Assembly: GCA_900551205.1 (NCBI GenBank)
Contig: URUW01000008.1
Location: 1 to 20,640 of the forward strand
DNA from: an uncultured Collinsella sp.
GTDB lineage: Bacteria; Actinomycetota; Coriobacteriia; Coriobacteriales; Coriobacteriaceae
DNA length: 20,640 nt
Direction of reading: 5' to 3'
This document shows positions 14,540-20,640 of the stretch, piece after piece; the first letter of the stretch is position 1; the number at the start of each line of letters is the position of its first letter. The notes beneath the pieces were generated by a model, which worked only from the letters and a program-made list of their open reading frames with translations, was not told the DNA's origin and did no database searches. A program made the position numbers and the translations under genes.

Positions 14540-16768
14540 TTAGAAGTTGGCGTCGTTGAACTGGTTGCTCTCGAGTCCGTCGAGTTGCTGTTCGGGCGTA
14601 TCGGCGACGCTCTCGAGCAGCTCGGTGGGATCGACGTTCATGCTCTTGCCGGCCTCGTTGCCGTTGACCAAGTCGTCCGAGAAGATGTCGACCTCCATTT
14701 CCTCGGCCTCTTCGATCTGAACCTCGAGCGGCACCTGGGTGCGCACAAGTTTGACGGCCGGGCGCATGCGAGCAAAGAGCGGTACGTACTCAATGATGAT
14801 GGCCGCGTTCTCGAGACCGTACCAGCGTGCCGGGCTTCCGCAGGCGCGGCGGACGGCGTACTTGATGGCCATCACGCGGTGGTCATTGCGGTTGATGTCC
14901 GTTTCGGGGGCAAGCATCTTGCGCAGCATGCAAAAGCGGAAGCCACCTACGTTGCCGCGCGTCTCGTAGATGGAGTAGGTGTGATGTTGCGGCGGCAGCT
15001 CGCCCGATGCCATCAGGTCGCCGACGATCTGACGCAGATAGGCGTTGACGCGCTGGTTGACCTTAAAGCCCAGGTCCAGGCGCACGCGGAACAAAAAGTC
15101 CGTGCCAAAGGTCTCGACGGAATACTCGTGCGTATAGGGTTCGTCGGTAACGTGCACGTTGATGAACCAATATGCCTTGGCGCGCTTGGGGTGCTTGTCC
15201 AGGATGGAATAGAGCACGTCGCGGTCGAGTGTGAGCGGGTCGGGGCTGTTGGTGAGAAATACCAGATTGTCGGCGAGCACGGGATAGGTCTCGTCATTGC
15301 GCAGGCGATTGAGCTGGTCGATGTACTTGGAGACGGGCAGCAGGATCGTCTGCGTGCGCTCGATGGCGGTGCCGCGACGCCACACATACATAAGGCCAAA
15401 CAGCAGTGCGGCCAAGAAGATCATCACATAGCCGCCGTCAAAGAACATGGTGAGGCACGAGGCGAAAAAGCACAGCTCAATGGCGCCGAAGAGCAGGGCG
15501 AAGACGCAGGCGCCCAGCTTGTGCTTGAGAATGCCGGCGATATAGCTCGTCAAAAGCGTGGTGGTCATAAGCATGGTCACGGTAATGGCGAGGCCGTAGG
15601 CACTCTCCATGCGCTCGGAGTTTTGGAACAGCAGCACGATGAAGATGCAGCCGACCCACATGATGTTATTGACGAGCGGAATATAGAGCTGGCCCTTGGT
15701 GTCGCTGGGGTAGTGGATGCGCAGGTGCGGCATAAGGTTGAGGCGCGTTGCCTCGGATACCAGCGAGAACGAGCCGGTGATGAGCGCCTGTGAGGCGATG
15801 ATGGCCGCCACGGCCGAAAGCACGATGGCAAAGGGGCGTAGGGGCTCGGGGAGCATCATATAGAACGGGTTGACGATATCCATCGCGAGCATCTGGGGGT
15901 TGGAGTTATTGGCGAGCAGCCAAGCTCCCTGACCCAGATAGTTGAGGATAAGGGCCGCCTTAACAAACGGCCAGGATGCATAGATGTTTGCCTTGCCCAC
16001 GTGACCCATGTCCGAATAGAGCGCCTCGGCACCGGTTGTCGATAGGAAGACAAAGCCGAGCACCATAATGCCCGAATGGTTGATGGGCGAGAACAGGAAC
16101 ATAATGCCGCGGATGGGGTTGAGCGCGCGCAAGATGGACAGGTTGCCGAGTATGTTGAACAGACCGGCGCCTGCCAGGAACAGGAACCACAGCGTCATGA
16201 GCGGGCCGAAGAGCTTGCCGATTGACGAGGTGCCGGCGCGCTGCATGGCAAATAGGCCGCAGATAATGATGATGGTGATGATGATGACGTTGGTCTGGCC
16301 GTCGCCCAGCAGCGCATGGCCCCATTCGATGGTGCGCAGACCCTCGATGGCTGTGGTGACCGTGACGGCGGGGGTGAGGATGCCGTCGGCGAGCAGCGCC
16401 GCGCCGCCGATCATGGCGGGCAGAATCAGCCATGGTGCCACCTTGCGTACGAGGCTGAACAGGGCGAAGATGCCGCCTTCGTTGTGGTTGTCGGCCTTCA
16501 TGGCGATTACCACGTACTTGACCGTGGTCACGAGCGTCATGGTCCAGATGACGAGCGAAAGCGCGCCCAGGATCATGTCCTCGCTGACGGTACCGATGCC
16601 GCCGTTGTTGGCGACGATTGATTTCATGGTGTACATGGGGCTCGTGCCGATGTCGCCATAGACGACGCCGAGCGTTACGAGCAGCATGCCAGCGGAGAGG
16701 GGAATGGCTCCGTGCCCGCCCTGCCCATGCTGGCCTTGGAGGTTTGCCTCCAGTTTGTTGTGTGCCAC
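14540..16768 (-). CDS. kup: Kup-type potassium uptake protein
   Basis: This 742-residue K+/H+ symporter has the KUP hallmark GVVYGDIGTSP at residues 34-44, followed by EGGIFALFSLV, LLADGILTPAVTV, LFPINHSG-like SPINHSGIMVLGFVFL, and GAEALYSDMGHVGK. About twelve membrane segments precede a hydrophilic cytoplasmic tail of roughly 250 residues that carries VHVTDEPYTHEY and a conserved FRVRLDLGFK region. It is longer than the E. coli protein (about 620 residues), through an acidic C-terminus. GTG at 16768 is chosen because AAGGGAG lies five bases before it; an ATG at 16786 has no ribosome site. No c-di-AMP (ydaO) riboswitch was recognised upstream. The gene converges with bsh at a shared terminator. 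Confidence 0.94.
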   Translation of the reverse strand: MAHNKLEANLQGQHGQGGHGAIPLSAGMLLVTLGVVYGDIGTSPMYTMKSIVANNGGIGTVSEDMILGALSLVIWTMTLVTTVKYVVIAMKADNHNEGGIFALFSLVRKVAPWLILPAMIGGAALLADGILTPAVTVTTAIEGLRTIEWGHALLGDGQTNVIIITIIIICGLFAMQRAGTSSIGKLFGPLMTLWFLFLAGAGLFNILGNLSILRALNPIRGIMFLFSPINHSGIMVLGFVFLSTTGAEALYSDMGHVGKANIYASWPFVKAALILNYLGQGAWLLANNSNPQMLAMDIVNPFYMMLPEPLRPFAIVLSAVAAIIASQALITGSFSLVSEATRLNLMPHLRIHYPSDTKGQLYIPLVNNIMWVGCIFIVLLFQNSERMESAYGLAITVTMLMTTTLLTSYIAGILKHKLGACVFALLFGAIELCFFASCLTMFFDGGYVMIFLAALLFGLMYVWRRGTAIERTQTILLPVSKYIDQLNRLRNDETYPVLADNLVFLTNSPDPLTLDRDVLYSILDKHPKRAKAYWFINVHVTDEPYTHEYSVETFGTDFLFRVRLDLGFKVNQRVNAYLRQIVGDLMASGELPPQHHTYSIYETRGNVGGFRFCMLRKMLAPETDINRNDHRVMAIKYAVRRACGSPARWYGLENAAIIIEYVPLFARMRPAVKLVRTQVPLEVQIEEAEEMEVDIFSDDLVNGNEAGKSMNVDPTELLESVADTPEQQLDGLESNQFNDANF

Positions 16769-16867
16769 GTGGACTCCCTTAGACATCCGGTTATCTGTCT
16801 AGGACAAAAAACTTTATGCCGTCTTTATACATACAAGAGCAGTTTGGCACATCGGGTTATTTTAGAC

Positions 16868-16891
16868 AATAATCCTCAGCTGGGGATTATT
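16868..16891. terminator. Weak hairpin between the EamA gene and kup
   Basis: AATAATCC pairs with GGATTATT around a short loop, 35 bases beyond the EamA transporter stop. The flanks are A/T-rich but lack a clean U-tract, so termination is uncertain and some read-through into kup is possible. Confidence 0.4.
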
Positions 16892-16925
16892 TATCTACGC
16901 AGGTAGCATTTCAAAGCAGGGGCTT

Positions 16926-17837
16926 TTAAGCACGTGCTGTCTGGGCGATGCCAGCCTTGGCGTTTGCGCGTTTGCCGGCGAGTTCGCAAAAAATCGCGCC
17001 GCCGATGATAAGCGCGGCGCCCATCAGGCGGACCGGTGTTATGGCTTCACCCAAAAGGGCGGCCGAGAACACGACCGCCGAAAGCGGCTCGAGGTAGCCG
17101 ACGACGGCGACGGTCTGGACGGGCAGCTTGGCGACGGCGCTAAAGTAGAGCAGGCAACCAATGCCGGTGTTGACGACGCCGAGCATAGCGACGGCGCGCC
17201 AATCAATGCTGGCGGCGACGCCGGCGGACAGGAACGAGGGAGCGCCCTGCGTGATGAGCGTGAGGGCCAGTGCGGTCACAAAGGCGGCGCTCACTTGGAG
17301 TGCGGAGTTCTCGAGGCCCTCGATGTGCGGCGCACCCTTGCTGGCGATGACCATCAATGCATAGCAGAAGGCCGAGGCGATTCCACAGACGATGCCCGCA
17401 ATGGGCATATTGCCGCCTAGACCTTGCGCTGCAATGAGAAAAGCACCGCAGGCGACGGCGACAAAGCCGGCGATTTTGCCGCCGGTCAGCTTTTCGCCAA
17501 AAATGAGCGGGGAGAGGGCCATAACGATGATGGGGCCACAGTAATACAACAGCGAGGAGATACCAACGCCGATCGTCTGATAGGCGCGGAACAGGAAAAT
17601 CCAGCTGGCGCCCAGCGCGGCGCCCGAGACGATGAGCGCTGCGGCCTCGCGGGGGCGAGACGGAGCCTGCAGGTTATGGCGCTTGGTTATGAAGAGGATG
17701 GCGGCAAGGGTGAGAGCGCCCAAAAACGTGCGCAACAGTACGATATCGGAGCTCGGCAGCGCGATGGCAGCGGCGATGATGCCGTTGGAGCCAAACAATA
17801 GCAATGCTGCTAAGTACGTAAACAATCCGTTGTTCAT
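16926..17837 (-). CDS. EamA-family (DMT) transporter
   Basis: This 303-residue membrane protein has ten predicted hydrophobic helices in two repeated halves, the drug/metabolite transporter layout (RhaT/YdcZ-like). Marks include LLLFGSNGIIAAAIALPSSD at the N-terminus, LLRTFLGALTLAAILFI, and SLLYYCGPIIVMALSPLIFGEKLTGGKIAGF, with GYLEPLSAVVFSAALLGEAI as the matching segment of the second half. Such proteins usually export amino acids or small metabolites, but the substrate cannot be read. The ATG at 17837 has GAGGGGATG about ten bases upstream. It is divergent from a LysR gene across a 118-base gap with palindromic sites, so that regulator probably controls it. Confidence 0.9.
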   Translation of the reverse strand: MNNGLFTYLAALLLFGSNGIIAAAIALPSSDIVLLRTFLGALTLAAILFITKRHNLQAPSRPREAAALIVSGAALGASWIFLFRAYQTIGVGISSLLYYCGPIIVMALSPLIFGEKLTGGKIAGFVAVACGAFLIAAQGLGGNMPIAGIVCGIASAFCYALMVIASKGAPHIEGLENSALQVSAAFVTALALTLITQGAPSFLSAGVAASIDWRAVAMLGVVNTGIGCLLYFSAVAKLPVQTVAVVGYLEPLSAVVFSAALLGEAITPVRLMGAALIIGGAIFCELAGKRANAKAGIAQTARA

Positions 17838-17860
17838 GTGCTGACATCCCCTCTATATCC

Positions 17861-17883
17861 GAACATGTTCACTATGGGTGAAC
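17861..17883. promoter_or_regulatory. Operator between divergent EamA and LysR genes
   Basis: GAACATGTTC (17861-17870) is a perfect palindrome. It overlaps GTTCAC-N5-GTGAAC (17867-17883), a second inverted repeat sharing the same half-site. Three GTTC/GAAC half-sites thus lie on one stretch in the divergent gap, a common layout for LysR autoregulation and activation of a neighbour. Confidence 0.6.
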
Positions 17884-17904
17884 TGGCTTTAGAAGAAAAG
17901 CGAA

Positions 17905-17910
17905 TATAAT
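17905..17910 (+). promoter_or_regulatory. -10 box of the LysR gene
   Basis: A perfect TATAAT lies 22 bases downstream of the palindromic operator and 46 bases before the GTG start. No strong -35 is seen, which suits a regulated promoter. Confidence 0.55.
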
Positions 17911-17955
17911 GCATGGATAACATGACAAAAACTCATGTAAAGGTGGAGGGGTGCC

Positions 17956-18813
17956 GTGGAAACGAATATTCAAAAGATGCAGGTTCTGCTCGAGACCGTG
18001 CGGGCCGGCAGTTTTACGCGCGCCGCCGAGCGGCTGAGCTATTCGCAGTCGGGCGTGAGCCGCATGGTGGGCGACCTTGAGACCGATTGGGGTTTTAAGG
18101 TGCTCGACCGCAGCCGCGAGGGTGTGGTGCTTTCTGCCGATGGGCGGCAGATCATGCCGGCGGTTGAGGCGCTCTGCGAGGAGTTTGGCCGCCTGCAGCG
18201 ACACGTGGACGAGATGCGTGGGCTCATGCGCGGCAAGATCTGCATTGGTACGTTTTCGAGTGTGGCGACCCACGTGCTGCCACCGGTCATAGCGCGTTTT
18301 CGCGCCGATCACCCGGACGTCGATTATGAGTTGCTGATGGGCGATTACTCAGAGATTGAACAATGGGTGGCGGAGGGGCGCTGCGACCTGGGCTTTATCC
18401 CGCGTGAGCCCCGAGAAAACGGCATGGCATCACGGTCTTTAGTGTGTGATGAGCTGATGGCGGTGGTGCCGACAGATTCGTTGCTTGCCACGGCGGAGTT
18501 CGTCTCTCTTACCGATTTGGCAAGAGAGCAGTTTATTCTGCTGGAACGGGGTACCGATGATGAGATTACGCCGCTATTCCGTCGGGCGGGGCTGGCGGTG
18601 CGCTCAAAACTGTCGACTTGGGATGACTATGCGATTATGGCTATGGTCGAGGATGGCCTGGGCGTGAGCATTCTTCCCGCGCTCATCTTGCGTCGCTGCC
18701 AGTTCGATGTTGCTGTGCGTCCGCTCGAAGGGCATCCCCATCGGCAGATCAACGCCATATATCGAACGGCCGATGTTTCGCTTGCCGCCGCTCGTTTCCT
18801 CGAATACTTCTAA
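17956..18813 (+). CDS. LysR-family transcriptional regulator
   Basis: This 285-residue regulator has a winged HTH in residues 1-62 (FTRAAERLSYSQSGVSRMVG, then LDRSREGVVLSADG) and a LysR substrate-binding domain, with KICIGTFSSVATHVLPPVI opening lobe one and EDGLGVSILPALIL closing lobe two. The GTG at 17956 has GGAGGGG upstream. It is divergent from the EamA transporter, which is its likely target. No effector can be named. The 163-base gap after it holds the operator cluster of the next gene and no clear terminator. Confidence 0.92.
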   Translation: METNIQKMQVLLETVRAGSFTRAAERLSYSQSGVSRMVGDLETDWGFKVLDRSREGVVLSADGRQIMPAVEALCEEFGRLQRHVDEMRGLMRGKICIGTFSSVATHVLPPVIARFRADHPDVDYELLMGDYSEIEQWVAEGRCDLGFIPREPRENGMASRSLVCDELMAVVPTDSLLATAEFVSLTDLAREQFILLERGTDDEITPLFRRAGLAVRSKLSTWDDYAIMAMVEDGLGVSILPALILRRCQFDVAVRPLEGHPHRQINAIYRTADVSLAAARFLEYF

Positions 18814-18873
18814 ATGCGTGCACGTCGTTATCGCCTTGGGATAAATCTCGAGGTCTTGCTCATTTTATTTTTG

Positions 18874-18955
18874 AAATTGAACTTTTCGAAATAGCACGGC
18901 GTTATACTGCTGCCTAAATTGAACTCAGGTTCAATTCGTGTTGTATAAATTGAAC
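18874..18955 (+). promoter_or_regulatory. Operator and promoter cluster of the HTH-aminotransferase gene
   Basis: AAATTGAAC occurs at 18874-18882, 18916-18924 and 18947-18955. The middle copy extends into a perfect inverted repeat, AATTGAAC-TCAG-GTTCAATT (18917-18936). Distances of 42 and 31 bases equal about four and three helical turns, which puts the copies on one face of the DNA. TATACT at 18903-18908 is a candidate -10 box, so the palindrome would cover the transcription start. The HTH encoded just downstream is the obvious candidate to bind here; that is inference. Confidence 0.65.
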
Positions 18956-18976
18956 TTTGCCAGCAAGGAGGTTCTA

Positions 18977-20059
18977 GTGGCCCAAGAGACGTTTAGCGAT
19001 CGTCTGCGACAGGCTATGTCCGATCGCGACGTTCGCCAGTCGGACGTGATCCGCGCATCGGAGATGCTCGGCAAAAAACTCGGCAAGAGTCAGATGAGCC
19101 AATATGTGAGCGGCAAGACGATTCCGCGGCGCGATGTGGCTGAGCTGCTCGCCCGTATTTTGGAGGTCGATGTTACCTGGCTGCTTGCCGGCGACGCCGA
19201 TCAAGGCGAGGCATCATCACCCCGCAACGATTCCAAGCCCGAACCCCATCCCTCAGCTCAAATTGCAAGGAGCACCACCATGCGTACTTTTTCTAAATCC
19301 ACCAAGCTCGATAACGTCCTGTATGACGTGCGCGGTCCCGTCGTCGACGAGGCCGCCCGTATGGAGGACGAGGGCGAGCGCATCCTCAAGCTCAATATCG
19401 GCAACCCGGCGCCCTTCGGTTTCCGCACGCCCGATGAGGTCATCAAGGACATGCGCCAGCAGCTGCCCGACTGCGAAGGCTATTCCAACTCGCGTGGCCT
19501 GTTCTCCGCGCGCAAGGCGATCATGCAGTATTCGCAGATCAAGGGCCTGCCCAACGTTCAGATGGAGCATATCTACACGGGCAACGGCGTGTCCGAGCTC
19601 ATTCAGCTTTCGATGAACGCGTTGCTCGACAATGGCGACGAGATTCTGATCCCCAGCCCCGACTATCCGCTCTGGACGGCGTGCGCAACCCTTGCCGGCG
19701 GTCATCCTGTGCACTATCTGTGCGATGAGCAGGCGGATTGGTATCCCGACCTGGAGGATATGGAGTCCAAGATCACGAGCGCGACCAAAGCCCTCGTTAT
19801 CATCAACCCCAACAACCCCACGGGCTCGGTCTACCCGCGCGAGGTGCTCGAGGGCATCGTCGAGGTTGCACGCAGGCATCAGCTGATGATCTTTGCTGAT
19901 GAGATCTACGACCGCCTGTGCATGGACGGCTACGAGCACGTCTCGATTGCCTCGCTCGCTCCCGATCTGCCCTGCGTCACCTTTAGCGGTCTGTCCAAGT
20001 CGCACATGATCGCGGGCTATCGTATTGGATGGTGCTTTCGGGCAACCAGCGCTGCATGA
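18977..20059 (+). CDS. Cro/C1-type HTH domain fused to N-terminal part of AlaA-type aminotransferase
   Basis: As written, the frame yields 360 residues. Residues 8-71 form a Cro/C1 (XRE)-type HTH (FSDRLRQAMSDRDV, SQMSQYVSGKTIPRRDVAEL, ARILEVDVTWLLAG). A Pro/Ser-rich linker of about 30 residues leads to an AlaA-like class I aminotransferase starting at residue 102. It contains ILKLNIGNPAPFGFRTPDEV, YTGNGVSELI, PSPDYPLWTA, VIINPNNPTGSVY, ADEIYDRL and FSGLSKSHMIAGYRIGW, with the PLP-binding Lys341. The product then leaves the family frame after GYRIGW and stops 11 codons later. The GTG at 18977 follows AAGGAGG; an upstream GTG at 18938 lacks one and lies in the operator. AlaA transfers the amino group between alanine and 2-oxoglutarate. 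A fused HTH suggests a regulator or a moonlighting enzyme. Confidence 0.8.
   Translation: MAQETFSDRLRQAMSDRDVRQSDVIRASEMLGKKLGKSQMSQYVSGKTIPRRDVAELLARILEVDVTWLLAGDADQGEASSPRNDSKPEPHPSAQIARSTTMRTFSKSTKLDNVLYDVRGPVVDEAARMEDEGERILKLNIGNPAPFGFRTPDEVIKDMRQQLPDCEGYSNSRGLFSARKAIMQYSQIKGLPNVQMEHIYTGNGVSELIQLSMNALLDNGDEILIPSPDYPLWTACATLAGGHPVHYLCDEQADWYPDLEDMESKITSATKALVIINPNNPTGSVYPREVLEGIVEVARRHQLMIFADEIYDRLCMDGYEHVSIASLAPDLPCVTFSGLSKSHMIAGYRIGWCFRATSAA
19267..19282 (+). promoter_or_regulatory. Internal ribosome binding site and start for aminotransferase alone
   Basis: AAGGAG at 19267-19272, seven bases before the in-frame ATG at 19280, is as good a start signal as any in the window. The ATG falls where stand-alone AlaA proteins begin (MRTFSKSTKLDNV). 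The gene could thus give both a fused and a free enzyme, or this may be a relic of an older separate gene. Confidence 0.65.
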
Positions 20060-20493
20060 GCGACTTCATCATGGGCATCAACATGCTCTCCAACATGCGC
20101 CTGTGCTCAAACGTGCCGGCTCAGTCGATCGTTCAGACGGCGCTCGGTGGCCATCAGTCCGTCAACGACTACATCCGCCCCGGCGGCCGTGTCTACGAGC
20201 AGCGCAACTTTGTGTATGAGGCGCTCAACAAGATTGACGGCATCTCGGTGGTTAAGCCGCGTGCGGCGTTCTACATCTTCCCCAAGATGGATGTGAAGAA
20301 GTTCAACATTACCGATGACGAGCAGTTCGCCCTTGACCTGCTGCACGAGAAGAAGATCCTGATCACGCGCGGCGGCGGCTTTAACTGGGCTGAGCCCGAC
20401 CACTTCCGTATCGTGTACCTGCCGCGCATGGAAGTGCTCAAAGAGTCCCTCGAAGACCTCGCCGACTTCTTCGACCATTACCGCCAGAGCTAG
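20029..20493 (+). CDS. C-terminal fragment of the AlaA-type aminotransferase
   Basis: This 154-residue frame continues the aminotransferase after the shift: MVLSGNQRCMSDF, MRLCSNVPAQSIVQTALGGH, YIRPGGRVYEQRN, VVKPRAAFYIFPKMD, and DHFRIVYLPRME, whose Arg should bind the substrate carboxylate. The ATG at 20029 has no ribosome binding site and corresponds to an internal Met of the intact protein, so it is unlikely to be an independent gene. Alone it lacks the PLP lysine and cannot be an active enzyme. Confidence 0.7.
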   Translation: MVLSGNQRCMSDFIMGINMLSNMRLCSNVPAQSIVQTALGGHQSVNDYIRPGGRVYEQRNFVYEALNKIDGISVVKPRAAFYIFPKMDVKKFNITDDEQFALDLLHEKKILITRGGGFNWAEPDHFRIVYLPRMEVLKESLEDLADFFDHYRQS

Positions 20494-20517
20494 TGGGATA
20501 GAAGTTCCGCACTATGA

Positions 20518-20553
20518 AAAGCTCCCTGCAGTTGTTTTGCTGCAGGGAGCTTT
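20518..20553. terminator. Bidirectional terminator between the aminotransferase and def
   Basis: A perfect 14-bp stem (AAAGCTCCCTGCAG with CTGCAGGGAGCTTT, eight-base loop) carries A and T runs on both ends. It is flanked by a second, outer inverted repeat, AGTTCCGC (20503-20510) and GCGGAACT (20563-20570), which overlaps the stop of the convergent def gene. Confidence 0.92.
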
Positions 20554-20568
20554 CTTGAATCGGCGGAA

Positions 20569-20640
20569 CTAAATAACGATTCCGCAACAGTGGTCGATTT
20601 CGTGTTGGATGATCTCGGCGGTGTAGCCCGAGAAGTTTTT
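20569..20640 (-). CDS. def: Peptide deformylase, C-terminal end only
   Basis: The last 23 residues of a protein entering from the right edge read GYTAEIIQHEIDHCCGIVI before a TAG stop. QHEIDH is deformylase motif III, with both metal-binding histidines and the catalytic Glu, so this is probably a functional enzyme that removes the formyl group from nascent proteins. It is the canonical counterpart of the variant at 12942-13361. Most of the gene lies outside the window. Confidence 0.88.
   Translation of the reverse strand, partial: KNFSGYTAEIIQHEIDHCCGIVI

Larger units (their letters stand above)
18977..20493 (+). pseudogene. Whole HTH-AlaA fusion gene, interrupted by a 4-base deletion
   Basis: The two frames together make one complete gene. 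At 20027-20032 the sequence reads GGATGG, where the family sequence GWMVLSGNQ requires GGATGGATGG; adding back one ATGG unit joins the frames and gives a 506-residue protein with no other defect. The loss looks like slippage at a two-copy tetranucleotide, or a base-calling or assembly error. If real, the strain makes a truncated aminotransferase without its C-terminal small domain, while the HTH part stays intact. Confidence 0.75.

Noticed and set aside
14516..15793. Plus-strand frame of 425 codons opposite kup
   Set aside because: It is antisense to a clear Kup protein, begins inside the bsh/kup terminator and has no recognisable domain.
16769..16925. Possible c-di-AMP (ydaO) riboswitch before kup
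   Set aside because: Its conserved blocks could not be found; only an A/T-rich leader and a short hairpin are present.
20021..20040. Programmed -1 frameshift in the aminotransferase
   Set aside because: There is no X XXY YYZ slippery site and no obvious stimulatory hairpin. A lost ATGG unit explains the frame break and the missing Met more simply.

Overview
The window looks like chromosome from a high-GC gut actinobacterium, most likely a Coriobacteriia member close to Collinsella. This is inferred from base composition, the bile salt hydrolase, the LAxTG-type sorting signals and general gene style, not from a database match. No tRNA, rRNA, CRISPR array, prophage or transposase gene was seen. 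Most genes are metabolic or transport genes, with one accessory region at about 7.3-11.4 kb. The only gene-free stretch over 300 bases is 1582-1906, and it is filled by regulatory elements.

Layout. (1) 1-1760, minus strand: a thiamine salvage operon, thiM, a thiamine-binding MTH1187-family protein and thiE (cut by the window edge), controlled by a TPP riboswitch and a terminator. (2) 1766-1865: a large near-perfect inverted repeat between divergent promoters. (3) 1907-6468, plus strand: a Cof-type HAD phosphatase, a LysR regulator, a MetE C-terminal-like methyltransferase preceded by palindromic operator candidates, and a UraA-type uracil permease. (4) 6529-12748, minus strand: an esterase, two tandem paralogous beta-helix surface proteins with sortase signals, and an AzgA-type purine permease. 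A fossil copy of the permease 3' end lies between the two surface-protein genes and shows how the duplication arose. (5) 12942-14458, plus strand: a peptide-deformylase-like protein lacking the catalytic glutamate, and a bile salt hydrolase. (6) 14540-17837, minus strand: a Kup potassium transporter and an EamA transporter, the latter divergent from a LysR regulator (17956-18813, plus) across a palindromic operator. (7) 18874-20493, plus strand: a Cro/C1-type HTH domain fused in frame to an AlaA-type alanine aminotransferase. It is preceded by helically phased AAATTGAAC repeats and broken by an apparent 4-base deletion. (8) 20569-20640, minus strand: the 3' end of a canonical peptide deformylase.

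The least ordinary items are the HTH-aminotransferase fusion with its operator array, which recalls MocR regulators but carries a different HTH class; the duplication with its fossil permease tail and conserved leader; the deformylase homologue with HMIDH in place of HExxH; and the 34-base-arm inverted repeat between the thi operon and the HAD gene.
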